Source of the DNA: an uncultured Oscillospiraceae bacterium
Lineage (GTDB): Bacteria; Bacillota; Clostridia; Oscillospirales; Ruminococcaceae
Direction: 5' to 3'
Assembly (NCBI GenBank): GCA_934464775.1
Contig: CAKSKG010000028.1
Span: 1-27,811 of the forward strand
DNA: 27,811 bases
Part shown: in pieces, positions 21,120-27,811 of the stretch
Position numbering within the stretch: position 1 is the stretch's first letter
Layout of the letters: each line of letters starts with the position of its first letter
Made by a program: the position numbers and the translations under genes
The notes under the pieces: generated by a model
What the model was told of the DNA's origin: nothing
The model's input: the letters and a program-made list of their open reading frames with translations, nothing else
Database searches by the model: none

Positions 21120-23906
21120 TTATGCCTTTTTCTTAGATGTCACTATTGCCTTTCTTATAAGGTCAACAGGGATTATCGAAACTGCCATTCCGATAATTAC
21201 AAGCCACTGTGTTCCGTTCAGAGGAACGCAGTTCATTACCTTGCCGCCCACGTATATCATAAGCACCTGAACAACTGCGATGATGCCAAGTATTTTAAGG
21301 AAGCCTGTGTTCCTTCCGATGTTGTCGAAAAGATTCATGCGCTCTGTTCTTGCATTGAATGCATTGAACACGGCAATGAAGATAAACAGTGCGAAATATC
21401 CCGAGAAGAGAGCTGCGAACTTGGTCGTTTCGGAACCGTCTGCCTTTGTGATGACCGCATCATGCTCGGGGTTGGGAACATATATGAAGGGATCTTCCGC
21501 ATCATATTCGAGAAGATAATCATACTCGGGATTTGTCTGCTCGGGGATAAACACGCTCTGGATAGGTGAAACAAGCAGGAATGACATACTGAGTATCAGT
21601 GCCCATGCCGCACCTGTGAAGATCTCGCTCCACATATACTTTGAAACGATAGGCTCCTGTCTGGACTTTGGCTTTTCCTGCATATAGCGTGAAAGCGCAG
21701 GCTCTCCGCCGAATGCAAGGGCTGCAAGCGTATCCATTACAAGGTTTACCCAGAGGATCTGAGTGATCGACAGCGGATTGTCCATGCCCAGAAGAGGACA
21801 GATGAACGATACCGCAACAGCCGCTACGTTGATAGTCAGCTGGAAGATGATGAACTTTCTGATAGAATTGAATATAGTACGTCCGTAAAGGATAGCCTTT
21901 TCGATAGAATTGAAGTTATCGTCAAGAATAACGATATCGGAGGCTTCCTTTGCTACCTCTGTACCGCCGCCCATTGCAAATCCGACGTCCGCCTTTTTAA
22001 GTGCGGGGCTGTCGTTTACGCCGTCGCCTGTCATGCCTGCAACAAGATCAAGCTCCTGTGCGATGCGGACAAGTCTTGACTTATCGGAGGGAAGCGCACG
22101 GGAAATAACTCTGAGTCTTGGAAGTATCTTTTTGATATCATCATCGGACATCTGGGAAAGCTCGTCGGAGGTAAGTGTAACTGCGTCGGGGATATCAATA
22201 ATGCCTGCCTCCTTGGCAATGGCACAGGCTGTATCCTTTCTGTCGCCTGTTATCATTACTACCTGAACGCCTGCGCTGTGTACCTCTCTGATAGCTGTAA
22301 CGGATTCGGGACGGACTTCGTCACGGATACCCAGCAGACCCACCAGAGTCCAGTCGCCGTTGGGAAGCTTTTCGCTTTCCTTGTCGATAGTTTTGTCGGA
22401 AACGGCAAGCGCAAGAACTCTTATCGCACGTCCTGCCATTTCATTTGCCTTTTCGTCAACGATCCAGTTGCCCTCAACGGGGACCTTCTCGCCCTTGGAA
22501 TTGTAGAAATACTTGCACTTTTCAATGATCCGTTCGGGAGCGCCCTTGATGAGAGTCATCTTTTCGCCCCTGAAATCAACAGATGTTGCGGAATATTTAT
22601 TGTCGCTGTTAAAGGGAATATTCGCAAGCTTCTCAACGCCGCTTATCTTCTCTTCATTGATAGCGAATGTAAGAACGGCACGCTCGGTAGCGTTTCCGCC
22701 TATTGCCCTGCCCCCGTTCACAACGGAAGTTGCGTTTTCGTGGATAGACATTGTGAGCATTTCCTTCAGCTTATCCTCTGTCTCGGAAACCGACTTATAC
22801 TCTGTGCCGTAGCCGTCAACAAAGGATACAACTTCAAGCTTGCCCTTTGTGATAGTACCTGTCTTATCGGAGAAAAGAATGTTCAGGGAGCCTGCTGTTT
22901 CGATACCGTTTATCTTGCGGACGAGGACATTGTCCTTGAGCATCTTGCCCATGTTCTGAGCGGATACAATAGCTATCATAAGGGGAAGTCCCTCGGGAAC
23001 AGCCATTACGATGATGATTACCGCAAGGATAACAGCGTCAAGAACGTCTGTTATAAGCGTCTCGATAAAATTGGGGTCGGAGAAGTAAATTCCTGCTCCG
23101 CCGCTTTCAAGGAATATTCTTGAAATAAGAAGAGCCGCTGCGATAAGTATGCCGCCGATATATCCGAACTTGCTTATGCCGTCCGCAAGAGCAGCCAGCT
23201 TGACTTTAAGGGGCGAATCACGCTCATCGTCCTGCTGAAGCTCCGCAGCGATCTTGCCGTACTCGGACTTGTCGCCGACGGTAGCTGCCTTCATAACGGC
23301 ATTTCCCGAACATACGATAGTGCCTCTGAAAACCTTGTATACATTTTCCGTATCAAGAGCCTTGCCCTCTTCGTCCTTGTAGTCGGCAGGCATTGTTTTC
23401 TTTGTGACCTCACGGGACTCGCCGTTGAGCACCGACTGGTCTACCTTGATCGTGCCGTCAGCGATGATTCCGTCCGCAGGGATCTTGTCGCCCGACTGGA
23501 GCAGGATAAGATCGCCCACTACGATATCATCAATGGGTATCTCAACGATAGCGCCGTCACGGTACACCTTGCAGAGTATCTTTGAAGCCTCGTCCTGAAG
23601 CTTCTGGAATGCATTTTCATTGTTGTACTCGGAAATTGTGGATACGAATGTTGCAAGAATTACCGCAAGCGCAATTCCCAGCGGCTCGTACCACTCAACG
23701 CTGGACTTTATCACGCCGACAGCACCGAGTATGAATATTGCAACATTGACCAACAGTGCGACAACCAGGATCTTTATCATCGGGTCATCGAAATTGCCTT
23801 TCAGCTTTTGCCAGAAGCTTTCGCCCTTTTTCTCGGAAAGCTTATTGCTTCCGTTTTCCTGACGGGACTTTTCAACTTCGGCAGAAGTAAGTCCTTTGAA
23901 TTCCAT
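21120..23906 (-). CDS. Calcium-translocating P-type ATPase (PMCA/SERCA-like)
   Basis: A 928-residue P2-type ATPase, expected to export Ca2+ across the membrane. Visible landmarks: N-terminal actuator start GLTSAEVEKSRQENGSNKL, LLQSGDKIPADG, M4 ion-site motif VPEGLP (E305), phosphorylation motif SDKTGTIT (D347), nucleotide-binding KGAPERI, hinge TGDRKDTA and MTGDGVNDSPALKKADVGFAMG, and M6-type LWVNLVMDTLAALAFGGEP. Ten membrane segments fit. The short C-terminus shows no obvious calmodulin-type extension. GGAGGA lies 10 nt before the ATG at 23906. It lies between the kinase and the terD genes, linking the Ter module to calcium homeostasis. Confidence 0.95.
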   Translation of the reverse strand: MEFKGLTSAEVEKSRQENGSNKLSEKKGESFWQKLKGNFDDPMIKILVVALLVNVAIFILGAVGVIKSSVEWYEPLGIALAVILATFVSTISEYNNENAFQKLQDEASKILCKVYRDGAIVEIPIDDIVVGDLILLQSGDKIPADGIIADGTIKVDQSVLNGESREVTKKTMPADYKDEEGKALDTENVYKVFRGTIVCSGNAVMKAATVGDKSEYGKIAAELQQDDERDSPLKVKLAALADGISKFGYIGGILIAAALLISRIFLESGGAGIYFSDPNFIETLITDVLDAVILAVIIIVMAVPEGLPLMIAIVSAQNMGKMLKDNVLVRKINGIETAGSLNILFSDKTGTITKGKLEVVSFVDGYGTEYKSVSETEDKLKEMLTMSIHENATSVVNGGRAIGGNATERAVLTFAINEEKISGVEKLANIPFNSDNKYSATSVDFRGEKMTLIKGAPERIIEKCKYFYNSKGEKVPVEGNWIVDEKANEMAGRAIRVLALAVSDKTIDKESEKLPNGDWTLVGLLGIRDEVRPESVTAIREVHSAGVQVVMITGDRKDTACAIAKEAGIIDIPDAVTLTSDELSQMSDDDIKKILPRLRVISRALPSDKSRLVRIAQELDLVAGMTGDGVNDSPALKKADVGFAMGGGTEVAKEASDIVILDDNFNSIEKAILYGRTIFNSIRKFIIFQLTINVAAVAVSFICPLLGMDNPLSITQILWVNLVMDTLAALAFGGEPALSRYMQEKPKSRQEPIVSKYMWSEIFTGAAWALILSMSFLLVSPIQSVFIPEQTNPEYDYLLEYDAEDPFIYVPNPEHDAVITKADGSETTKFAALFSGYFALFIFIAVFNAFNARTERMNLFDNIGRNTGFLKILGIIAVVQVLMIYVGGKVMNCVPLNGTQWLVIIGMAVSIIPVDLIRKAIVTSKKKA

Positions 23907-23978
23907 AATACGGGATTCCTCCTAAAATTTAATATTATTTGTCTTTTCTTTTTGTCCTGTGTTTTTGTCATTGATAAG

Positions 23979-24007
23979 ATAATATCACTAAACGCCATTA
24001 AAATCTA
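23979..24007 (-). promoter_or_regulatory. Possible promoter of the calcium ATPase and terD genes
   Basis: On the minus strand TATTAT (23984-23979) with extended TGA before it, and a weak TAGATT 17 nt upstream. The 170-bp gap 23907-24076 is very AT-rich and holds only this and a small AATCTA/TAGATT inverted repeat. Confidence 0.45.
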
Positions 24008-24076
24008 CATACTTTAGATTAGAATATCATTAGAAATACAATTATTATGCTTATTTTAATGAATATTATGCCATAT

Positions 24077-25558
24077 TCAGCGTATTATCTTTATTTCCAC
24101 CGACACAAGCAGACCATGCTCGTCCGCCGATGTAAGAAAACGTGCGCCGTCGGTTATGCGAATGCTGCCGCTTCCTGCGGGAACGGTATTTCCTCCCGGG
24201 GAGATAAGCCCCGTAATACGCTCGTTTGCAAGGAACCAGCCGCCTCTGTGGCTGCATACATATGCAAGACGCTGCTTGTCCGCCTTTTCGTCGGGGAAAA
24301 TATTATCCTTTGTGTGCCATGCAAATATAGGAGTATTATTCACCGCCAGCAGTTGGGAATGCTTCCGCCATTTTCCCTGCTGTCCCCTGATATGCTTGCT
24401 GAATGTGAACTTTACCAACTCATCATCGTCTATTTTCGTTCCGCAGAACGGACAGACGGGACGGTTAAGATCATACAGCACGAACCATTTATAATCGCAG
24501 TTGGGATTGGAGCAGCGGTGCATCATATCCCATGTATGCACAAGCCCACGCTCCCATTCCATTGCGGAGGGACGCCTGTCGGGATCGTGAAGTCCGTCCA
24601 CAAATGCACGGAGAAACAGCTTTTCAAGCTCGGGACCGAGATCGTGTATGGTGGTTTTCAGATCATCGGGACGGTTTGAATGGTCCGTGGGGTGTTCGAT
24701 GAACAGCGCTTCTGGACCGAGCGCAAGGTAATCGTCACGCTCCGCCGATTCCGTAGAAAATATCTTCGGTCCGATTATCGGGTGACGGCGCAGCAGATAT
24801 TCATATATCAGCACAGCCAGCGCATGAAGATCGGTATATGTACCCGGAGCCTTTCTTCTGGGGTCGCCCACAGGCAGCTCCATGCTCTCAACGACCTCGG
24901 GAGCGATATAGCCTCTTGTTCCTGCCACCTCGGGAGGAAACAGTCCCGGGACAACAAGGGAGTCGATGTCAATTACAACGCAGTTTCCCGTTTTCGGGTC
25001 GATCAGAACGTTATTGTTGGACAGGTCAGAATGAGCCAGTCCTGCCTGATGAAGTCTGCGGATAGATCTTGCCAGCAGCAGAGCCATCTGGAGCATAGTA
25101 TGAAAATCTCCCAGCTCGGAGGCATTCAGATATTTTCTGTTTCTGCCCGTGAACCAGTTGCTTTTCTTGTCCTTGCCTTTCAGATCGAGTATATCCGACG
25201 CATCTGCCCCGAAGAAAAAGCTCTTTGGGTAGCATGGCGATACAATGCCGAACTCGGGCTGAACAACTATATCCGTGGGCCAGCAGAAACGCTTTGCAAA
25301 ATAATTGGCAGTACGCTGATCTCCGCCCAGCGCTCCCCCTTTGCTTTCGGGAAGAGTGGGATTGTACCGTGTCAGGATAGCTTCCAGACGGGAACGCATA
25401 TTCATATCCACCTTTGACGGGTCATTATAAAACTGCACAACATATGACCTGTCGGGAGCAAAGTATGTATATTTCATTCCGCCTGCGGGAGGATTATCCG
25501 TTATCACATACGGTATACGCCTGCCGTTGGCAAGAACTGCTTCTGCAATGCTGCTCAT
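24077..25558 (-). CDS. TerY-associated protein kinase with zinc ribbon
   Basis: A 493-residue protein. I use the ATG at 25558, with AAAGGA 9 nt upstream; the longer frame begins with TTG. The kinase fold covers about 25-335: catalytic loop HSDLSNNNVL (D178, N183), metal motif IDIDS (D197, in place of DFG) and GTRGYIAPE (219-221). The usual N-lobe VAIK lysine position reads VVQF (Q42); a lysine in GGMK (K29) may replace it. A C4 zinc ribbon follows (C349, C354, C370, C373), then a C-terminal beta-rich domain to 493. It matches the kinase of the TerY-phosphatase-kinase triad described in comparative genomics of Ter systems. Its substrates are probably the neighbouring TerY or TerD proteins, by inference. 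Confidence 0.88.
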   Translation of the reverse strand: MSSIAEAVLANGRRIPYVITDNPPAGGMKYTYFAPDRSYVVQFYNDPSKVDMNMRSRLEAILTRYNPTLPESKGGALGGDQRTANYFAKRFCWPTDIVVQPEFGIVSPCYPKSFFFGADASDILDLKGKDKKSNWFTGRNRKYLNASELGDFHTMLQMALLLARSIRRLHQAGLAHSDLSNNNVLIDPKTGNCVVIDIDSLVVPGLFPPEVAGTRGYIAPEVVESMELPVGDPRRKAPGTYTDLHALAVLIYEYLLRRHPIIGPKIFSTESAERDDYLALGPEALFIEHPTDHSNRPDDLKTTIHDLGPELEKLFLRAFVDGLHDPDRRPSAMEWERGLVHTWDMMHRCSNPNCDYKWFVLYDLNRPVCPFCGTKIDDDELVKFTFSKHIRGQQGKWRKHSQLLAVNNTPIFAWHTKDNIFPDEKADKQRLAYVCSHRGGWFLANERITGLISPGGNTVPAGSGSIRITDGARFLTSADEHGLLVSVEIKIIR

Positions 25559-25582
25559 CTGTAACTTTCCTTTCAATATCGT

Positions 25583-25614
25583 GATAATGCCGCATAAGTT
25601 GGTGCGGCATTATC
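25583..25614. other. Perfect intercistronic hairpin
   Basis: GATAATGCCGCA (25583-25594) and TGCGGCATTATC (25603-25614) pair over 12 bp with an 8-nt loop between the phosphatase and kinase genes. No T run follows. It shares the GCCGCA/TGCGGC core with the hairpin at 21081-21109. Confidence 0.7.
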
Positions 25615-25622
25615 TTAACAGT

Positions 25623-27023
25623 TTAAATAGTATTATCAATGCTTATCAGCACAAGTGTCCTGTCATCGAATGACCCTCTGCGGACGTAATTGTCAAGCCA
25701 TAAGCAAAGCCTCTCGCAGGGAGTATCACCCTGCGCTTCTATCCCGAAGGAATAGGGCGAAGCCGCATTCAGCACATCGGGCATATCCCAAAGCTGCTCG
25801 GCGGTTATCCCGAGAGCGTCGCAGACCTTGCCCGTATACTGATAGCTGTAAAGAATATCGTTGTCGTTCACCCACGGATAAGCCTCGGGCTTGGGGATAT
25901 GGCTCACATAGGGGCGGTTCACTTCGGTTATTTCCGCACCCTCCGAGCCGCCGATGATGCCGTTTGCTTTCAGATCCATGAACAGCTCCGCCATTCTCGG
26001 AAGATTGGGGAAGTAATCATCGGCAACGCCGTCGGTCATCATCATAATATGAGTGCAGGCACGGCGCTGTACCTTTGTGCGCTTCATTATCTCCTCAGGA
26101 ACAAGCATTCTTGCCGAAGTGATAAAATCAGTCTCGCCAGAAAATTCACCGCTGTCGGGAACGCCCATAAGACTTACCGCAGAGGAATACGCCGCAGCCG
26201 AATCAACAGTCGCAGTCATTCCGTCGCCGATCTGCACCGAAAGCACAAGATTTTCACGCTTTCCGCTTTCCTCGGCAATAACGGGTATCACTGCACAGGT
26301 CAGCAGCGTGCATGAAAAATCCGAAAGCACAGGCTCTCTTCCGACAGCTTCCGAAAGAGCCTTGTCATTCCTGCGCTTTTCTGCTTCACTGCGGACAGCC
26401 TCCGCAGCTGCGATAACAGAGCTTTGCATTATCCCCGCAAGAGCCGTGCATACAGCGGTAAAGCCAGCATCGGAAAAAGGCTTTGCGGCAGATGAAAGAG
26501 CCGACGGATTCTCCGAAAAATAATCCGTGAACCGTTTCTTCATCTCGGAAACGGCAGTTTCCGAAGCTGTCTTTGAACCGATACGGGAAAAGGGCTTGGA
26601 GCCTGCTCCGTCGGAAACGGCGGCAAAGGTCATTCCTCCGCCGAAATCAAAGGCATACCAGTCATCGCAGTTCGTGCCGTCATGCTTATGCATTTTTCCT
26701 CGCACTCTTGCGGCTGTAACGTATATCCCCGTTTCATCGTCTCCGCCCTCCGAACGCTCATACTCGGGATACGGCTCGGGAGAATCGGGAACGGGCTTAT
26801 ACTTCCACATTGACGAGGTATGCGCCGTGACCTGACTGTCCGAAAGAGCGGTATTTTCTTCAGCCGTTTCTTCCGCAGAAGCATCGGCACTCGGAAGCAC
26901 GTCCGTACTTTCGGTCTGTTTTTTTTCGGGAGCAGGCGTTTCCGCCTTTTTCTCGGGAAGCACCGCCTTATCTGCTCCCTGACAATGCTCCCCCGATTTC
27001 AGAACCTTTTTTTCGTCATTCAT
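25623..27023 (-). CDS. PP2C family serine/threonine phosphatase (Ter triad)
   Basis: A 466-residue protein. The ATG at 27023 has AAGGTGAT upstream; a longer TTG frame reaches into the previous gene. Residues 1-95 are a low-complexity Glu/Ala/Pro-rich tail. The PP2C domain carries metal-binding motifs TNCDDWYAF (D120/D121), AAVSDGAGSKPFSRIGS (D139, G140), MMTDGVADDY, and the C-terminal FDDRTLVLI (D453, D454). It would use Mn2+ or Mg2+ to remove phosphate from Ser/Thr. It lies 31 nt downstream of the TerY-type gene and upstream of the kinase, so one transcript can encode opposing phosphorylation activities. Confidence 0.9.
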   Translation of the reverse strand: MNDEKKVLKSGEHCQGADKAVLPEKKAETPAPEKKQTESTDVLPSADASAEETAEENTALSDSQVTAHTSSMWKYKPVPDSPEPYPEYERSEGGDDETGIYVTAARVRGKMHKHDGTNCDDWYAFDFGGGMTFAAVSDGAGSKPFSRIGSKTASETAVSEMKKRFTDYFSENPSALSSAAKPFSDAGFTAVCTALAGIMQSSVIAAAEAVRSEAEKRRNDKALSEAVGREPVLSDFSCTLLTCAVIPVIAEESGKRENLVLSVQIGDGMTATVDSAAAYSSAVSLMGVPDSGEFSGETDFITSARMLVPEEIMKRTKVQRRACTHIMMMTDGVADDYFPNLPRMAELFMDLKANGIIGGSEGAEITEVNRPYVSHIPKPEAYPWVNDNDILYSYQYTGKVCDALGITAEQLWDMPDVLNAASPYSFGIEAQGDTPCERLCLWLDNYVRRGSFDDRTLVLISIDNTI

Positions 27024-27054
27024 ACCTGCGATCACCTTGTCATAATAAAACAGA

Positions 27055-27696
27055 TCAGGGGACAATTACGAATCCCTGAGGCGGAGGAGGAAGCTCCATG
27101 GGAGCACCGGGCTTTGCGTCCAGACTCTTGGAGGACATCTTTATCGAACCGCTGACCCACGCAAAGAACTGCGCAAGGTCGCCTGCGGAAAGGTTATTCA
27201 TCATAAGAACATTGTCTGTTATTTCCTTGAGAACGGTGGTGTCCGCATAAGAGCCTGCGGCACAGGCGATGATGTTTGCAGGCTTGGCATTTTTCAGCTC
27301 TGCGGCAGCCTCTCTCCACTCATCGGTGGGAGCGCCGTCGGTAAGCAGGAACACCAGCGGCTTCCAGTCGCCCTTCTGTGTCTCTGTGGATTTCCTCACT
27401 TCATTCTTTATGCACTGAGTCAGCAGACGGAGAGCGCCGCCCAGTGAGGTACTTCCGCCTGCGCTGATCTGAGGCTCCTTAAAGAGCATAAGCTCGGTAA
27501 GAGGAGATACCTGCTGAGCCGTTGAAGCAAAGGTGATAACGGAAAGATATGCCGTTTCAAGCGCCTGCGGATCTCCTCTCAGTTCGGAGATAAGCGCCTT
27601 AACGCCCTGTCTGACAGCCTCGATAGGGTCGCCCGACATTGAACCCGATGTATCGAGAAGCAGATACACGGGAAGACGTCTTGTAAAGTCTGACAT
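27055..27696 (-). CDS. terY: TerY-type von Willebrand factor A domain protein
   Basis: A 213-residue cytoplasmic vWA protein. The ATG at 27696 is chosen over the one three codons upstream because AAAGGA is then 9 nt away and because family members begin (S)DFxRRLPVYLLLDTSGSM. The MIDAS metal site is complete: DTSGS (D15, S17, S19), the Thr in GGSTSLGGAL, and LTDGAPTDEW. The Pro-rich end (MELPPPPQGFVIVP) is like TerY proteins, where it may be a flexible binding tail. It heads the phosphatase-kinase-ATPase-TerD run. A fold-back repeat lies 44 bp upstream; I see no convincing promoter between it and the start. Confidence 0.92.
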   Translation of the reverse strand: MSDFTRRLPVYLLLDTSGSMSGDPIEAVRQGVKALISELRGDPQALETAYLSVITFASTAQQVSPLTELMLFKEPQISAGGSTSLGGALRLLTQCIKNEVRKSTETQKGDWKPLVFLLTDGAPTDEWREAAAELKNAKPANIIACAAGSYADTTVLKEITDNVLMMNNLSAGDLAQFFAWVSGSIKMSSKSLDAKPGAPMELPPPPQGFVIVP

Positions 27697-27740
27697 GAAA
27701 TTCATTCCTTTCTTTAAAATGTCATTACGGGTTATTTTTT

Positions 27741-27811
27741 AGAACCTGTCTTCATAAGAAATGTATGCGGATTTTCGAGCATAATTTTGTTGCAGACAAG
27801 GCAAAAATCCG
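27741..27811. repeat. Fold-back repeat (MITE-like), copy 3, cut by the window end
   Basis: The first 71 bp of the element, starting with the same AGAACCTGTCTTCATAAG terminus. It differs from copy 1 at three and from copy 2 at two positions. It lies just upstream of the terY-type gene and in the same orientation as the other copies. Confidence 0.9.

Noticed and set aside
22278..23123. Long plus-strand open frame (281 codons) inside the calcium ATPase gene
   Set aside because: It is antisense to a protein with complete P-type ATPase motifs, has no domain pattern, and is rich in Cys and His as shadows often are.
24680..25417. Plus-strand open frame of 245 codons opposite the kinase gene
   Set aside because: Antisense to conserved kinase motifs, with no recognisable fold or ribosome site.
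1..27811. CRISPR arrays, prophage genes or transposase genes
   Set aside because: No regularly spaced repeats, phage structural genes, integrases or transposases were seen on either strand.

Overview
The window looks like chromosomal DNA from a Gram-positive, low-to-moderate GC member of Clostridia, most likely Ruminococcus or a close relative (Oscillospiraceae). Reasons are the RDAC-type small protein, the YtrA-type GntR and PadR/HAAS cassettes, lipoprotein signals ending in TACGG, strong AGGAGG-like ribosome sites, and many TTGACA-N17-TATAAT promoters, several with an extended TGN element. The genus is inferred from gene style; no 16S or marker gene is present.

Layout. (1) 88-318 is a small RDAC-like protein ending in a bidirectional terminator. 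(2) 362-3985, minus strand, is a YtrA-type GntR repressor with an ABC exporter (ATPase and two permeases) and a CPBP-family membrane protease. A 29-bp palindromic operator lies over the promoter. (3) 4074-4236 is the first of three near-identical 163-bp fold-back repeats with 18-bp perfect terminal inverted repeats; the others are at 20297-20459 and 27741 to the window edge. (4) 4340-5621, plus strand, is a HAAS/DUF1700-type membrane protein and a PadR regulator behind a promoter overlaid with CAGTAGT half-sites. (5) 5698-6540 holds two adjacent methylated-DNA alkyltransferase-family genes, then a consensus promoter and tRNA-Thr(CGT). (6) 6850-9653, minus strand, is the Trk potassium uptake pair trkA-trkH. 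(7) 9955-10347 is a small membrane protein of unknown role.

(8) 10424-18455, minus strand, is the most unusual block. Two sugar-importer-type ABC permeases (MalF/MalG-like) are followed by a MacB-periplasmic-core-like membrane protein without the FtsX helices, a large MacA/HlyD-like adaptor with a very long coiled coil, and a solute-binding lipoprotein with an extra propeller-like N-terminal region. No ATPase is encoded with them. The mix of importer parts with tripartite-exporter-like extracytoplasmic parts matches no textbook system I know. (9) 18590-19381 is a monofunctional GT51 peptidoglycan glycosyltransferase with its own promoter.

(10) 19681-27696, minus strand, is a tellurite-resistance-like (Ter) stress module: TerY-type vWA protein, PP2C phosphatase, TerY-associated kinase with a zinc ribbon, calcium P-type ATPase, and two TerD proteins. 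This fits the TerY-phosphatase-kinase triad known from comparative genomics, linked here to calcium handling. One fold-back repeat lies between the two terD genes and another directly upstream of terY, so the module is flanked and interrupted by the same element.
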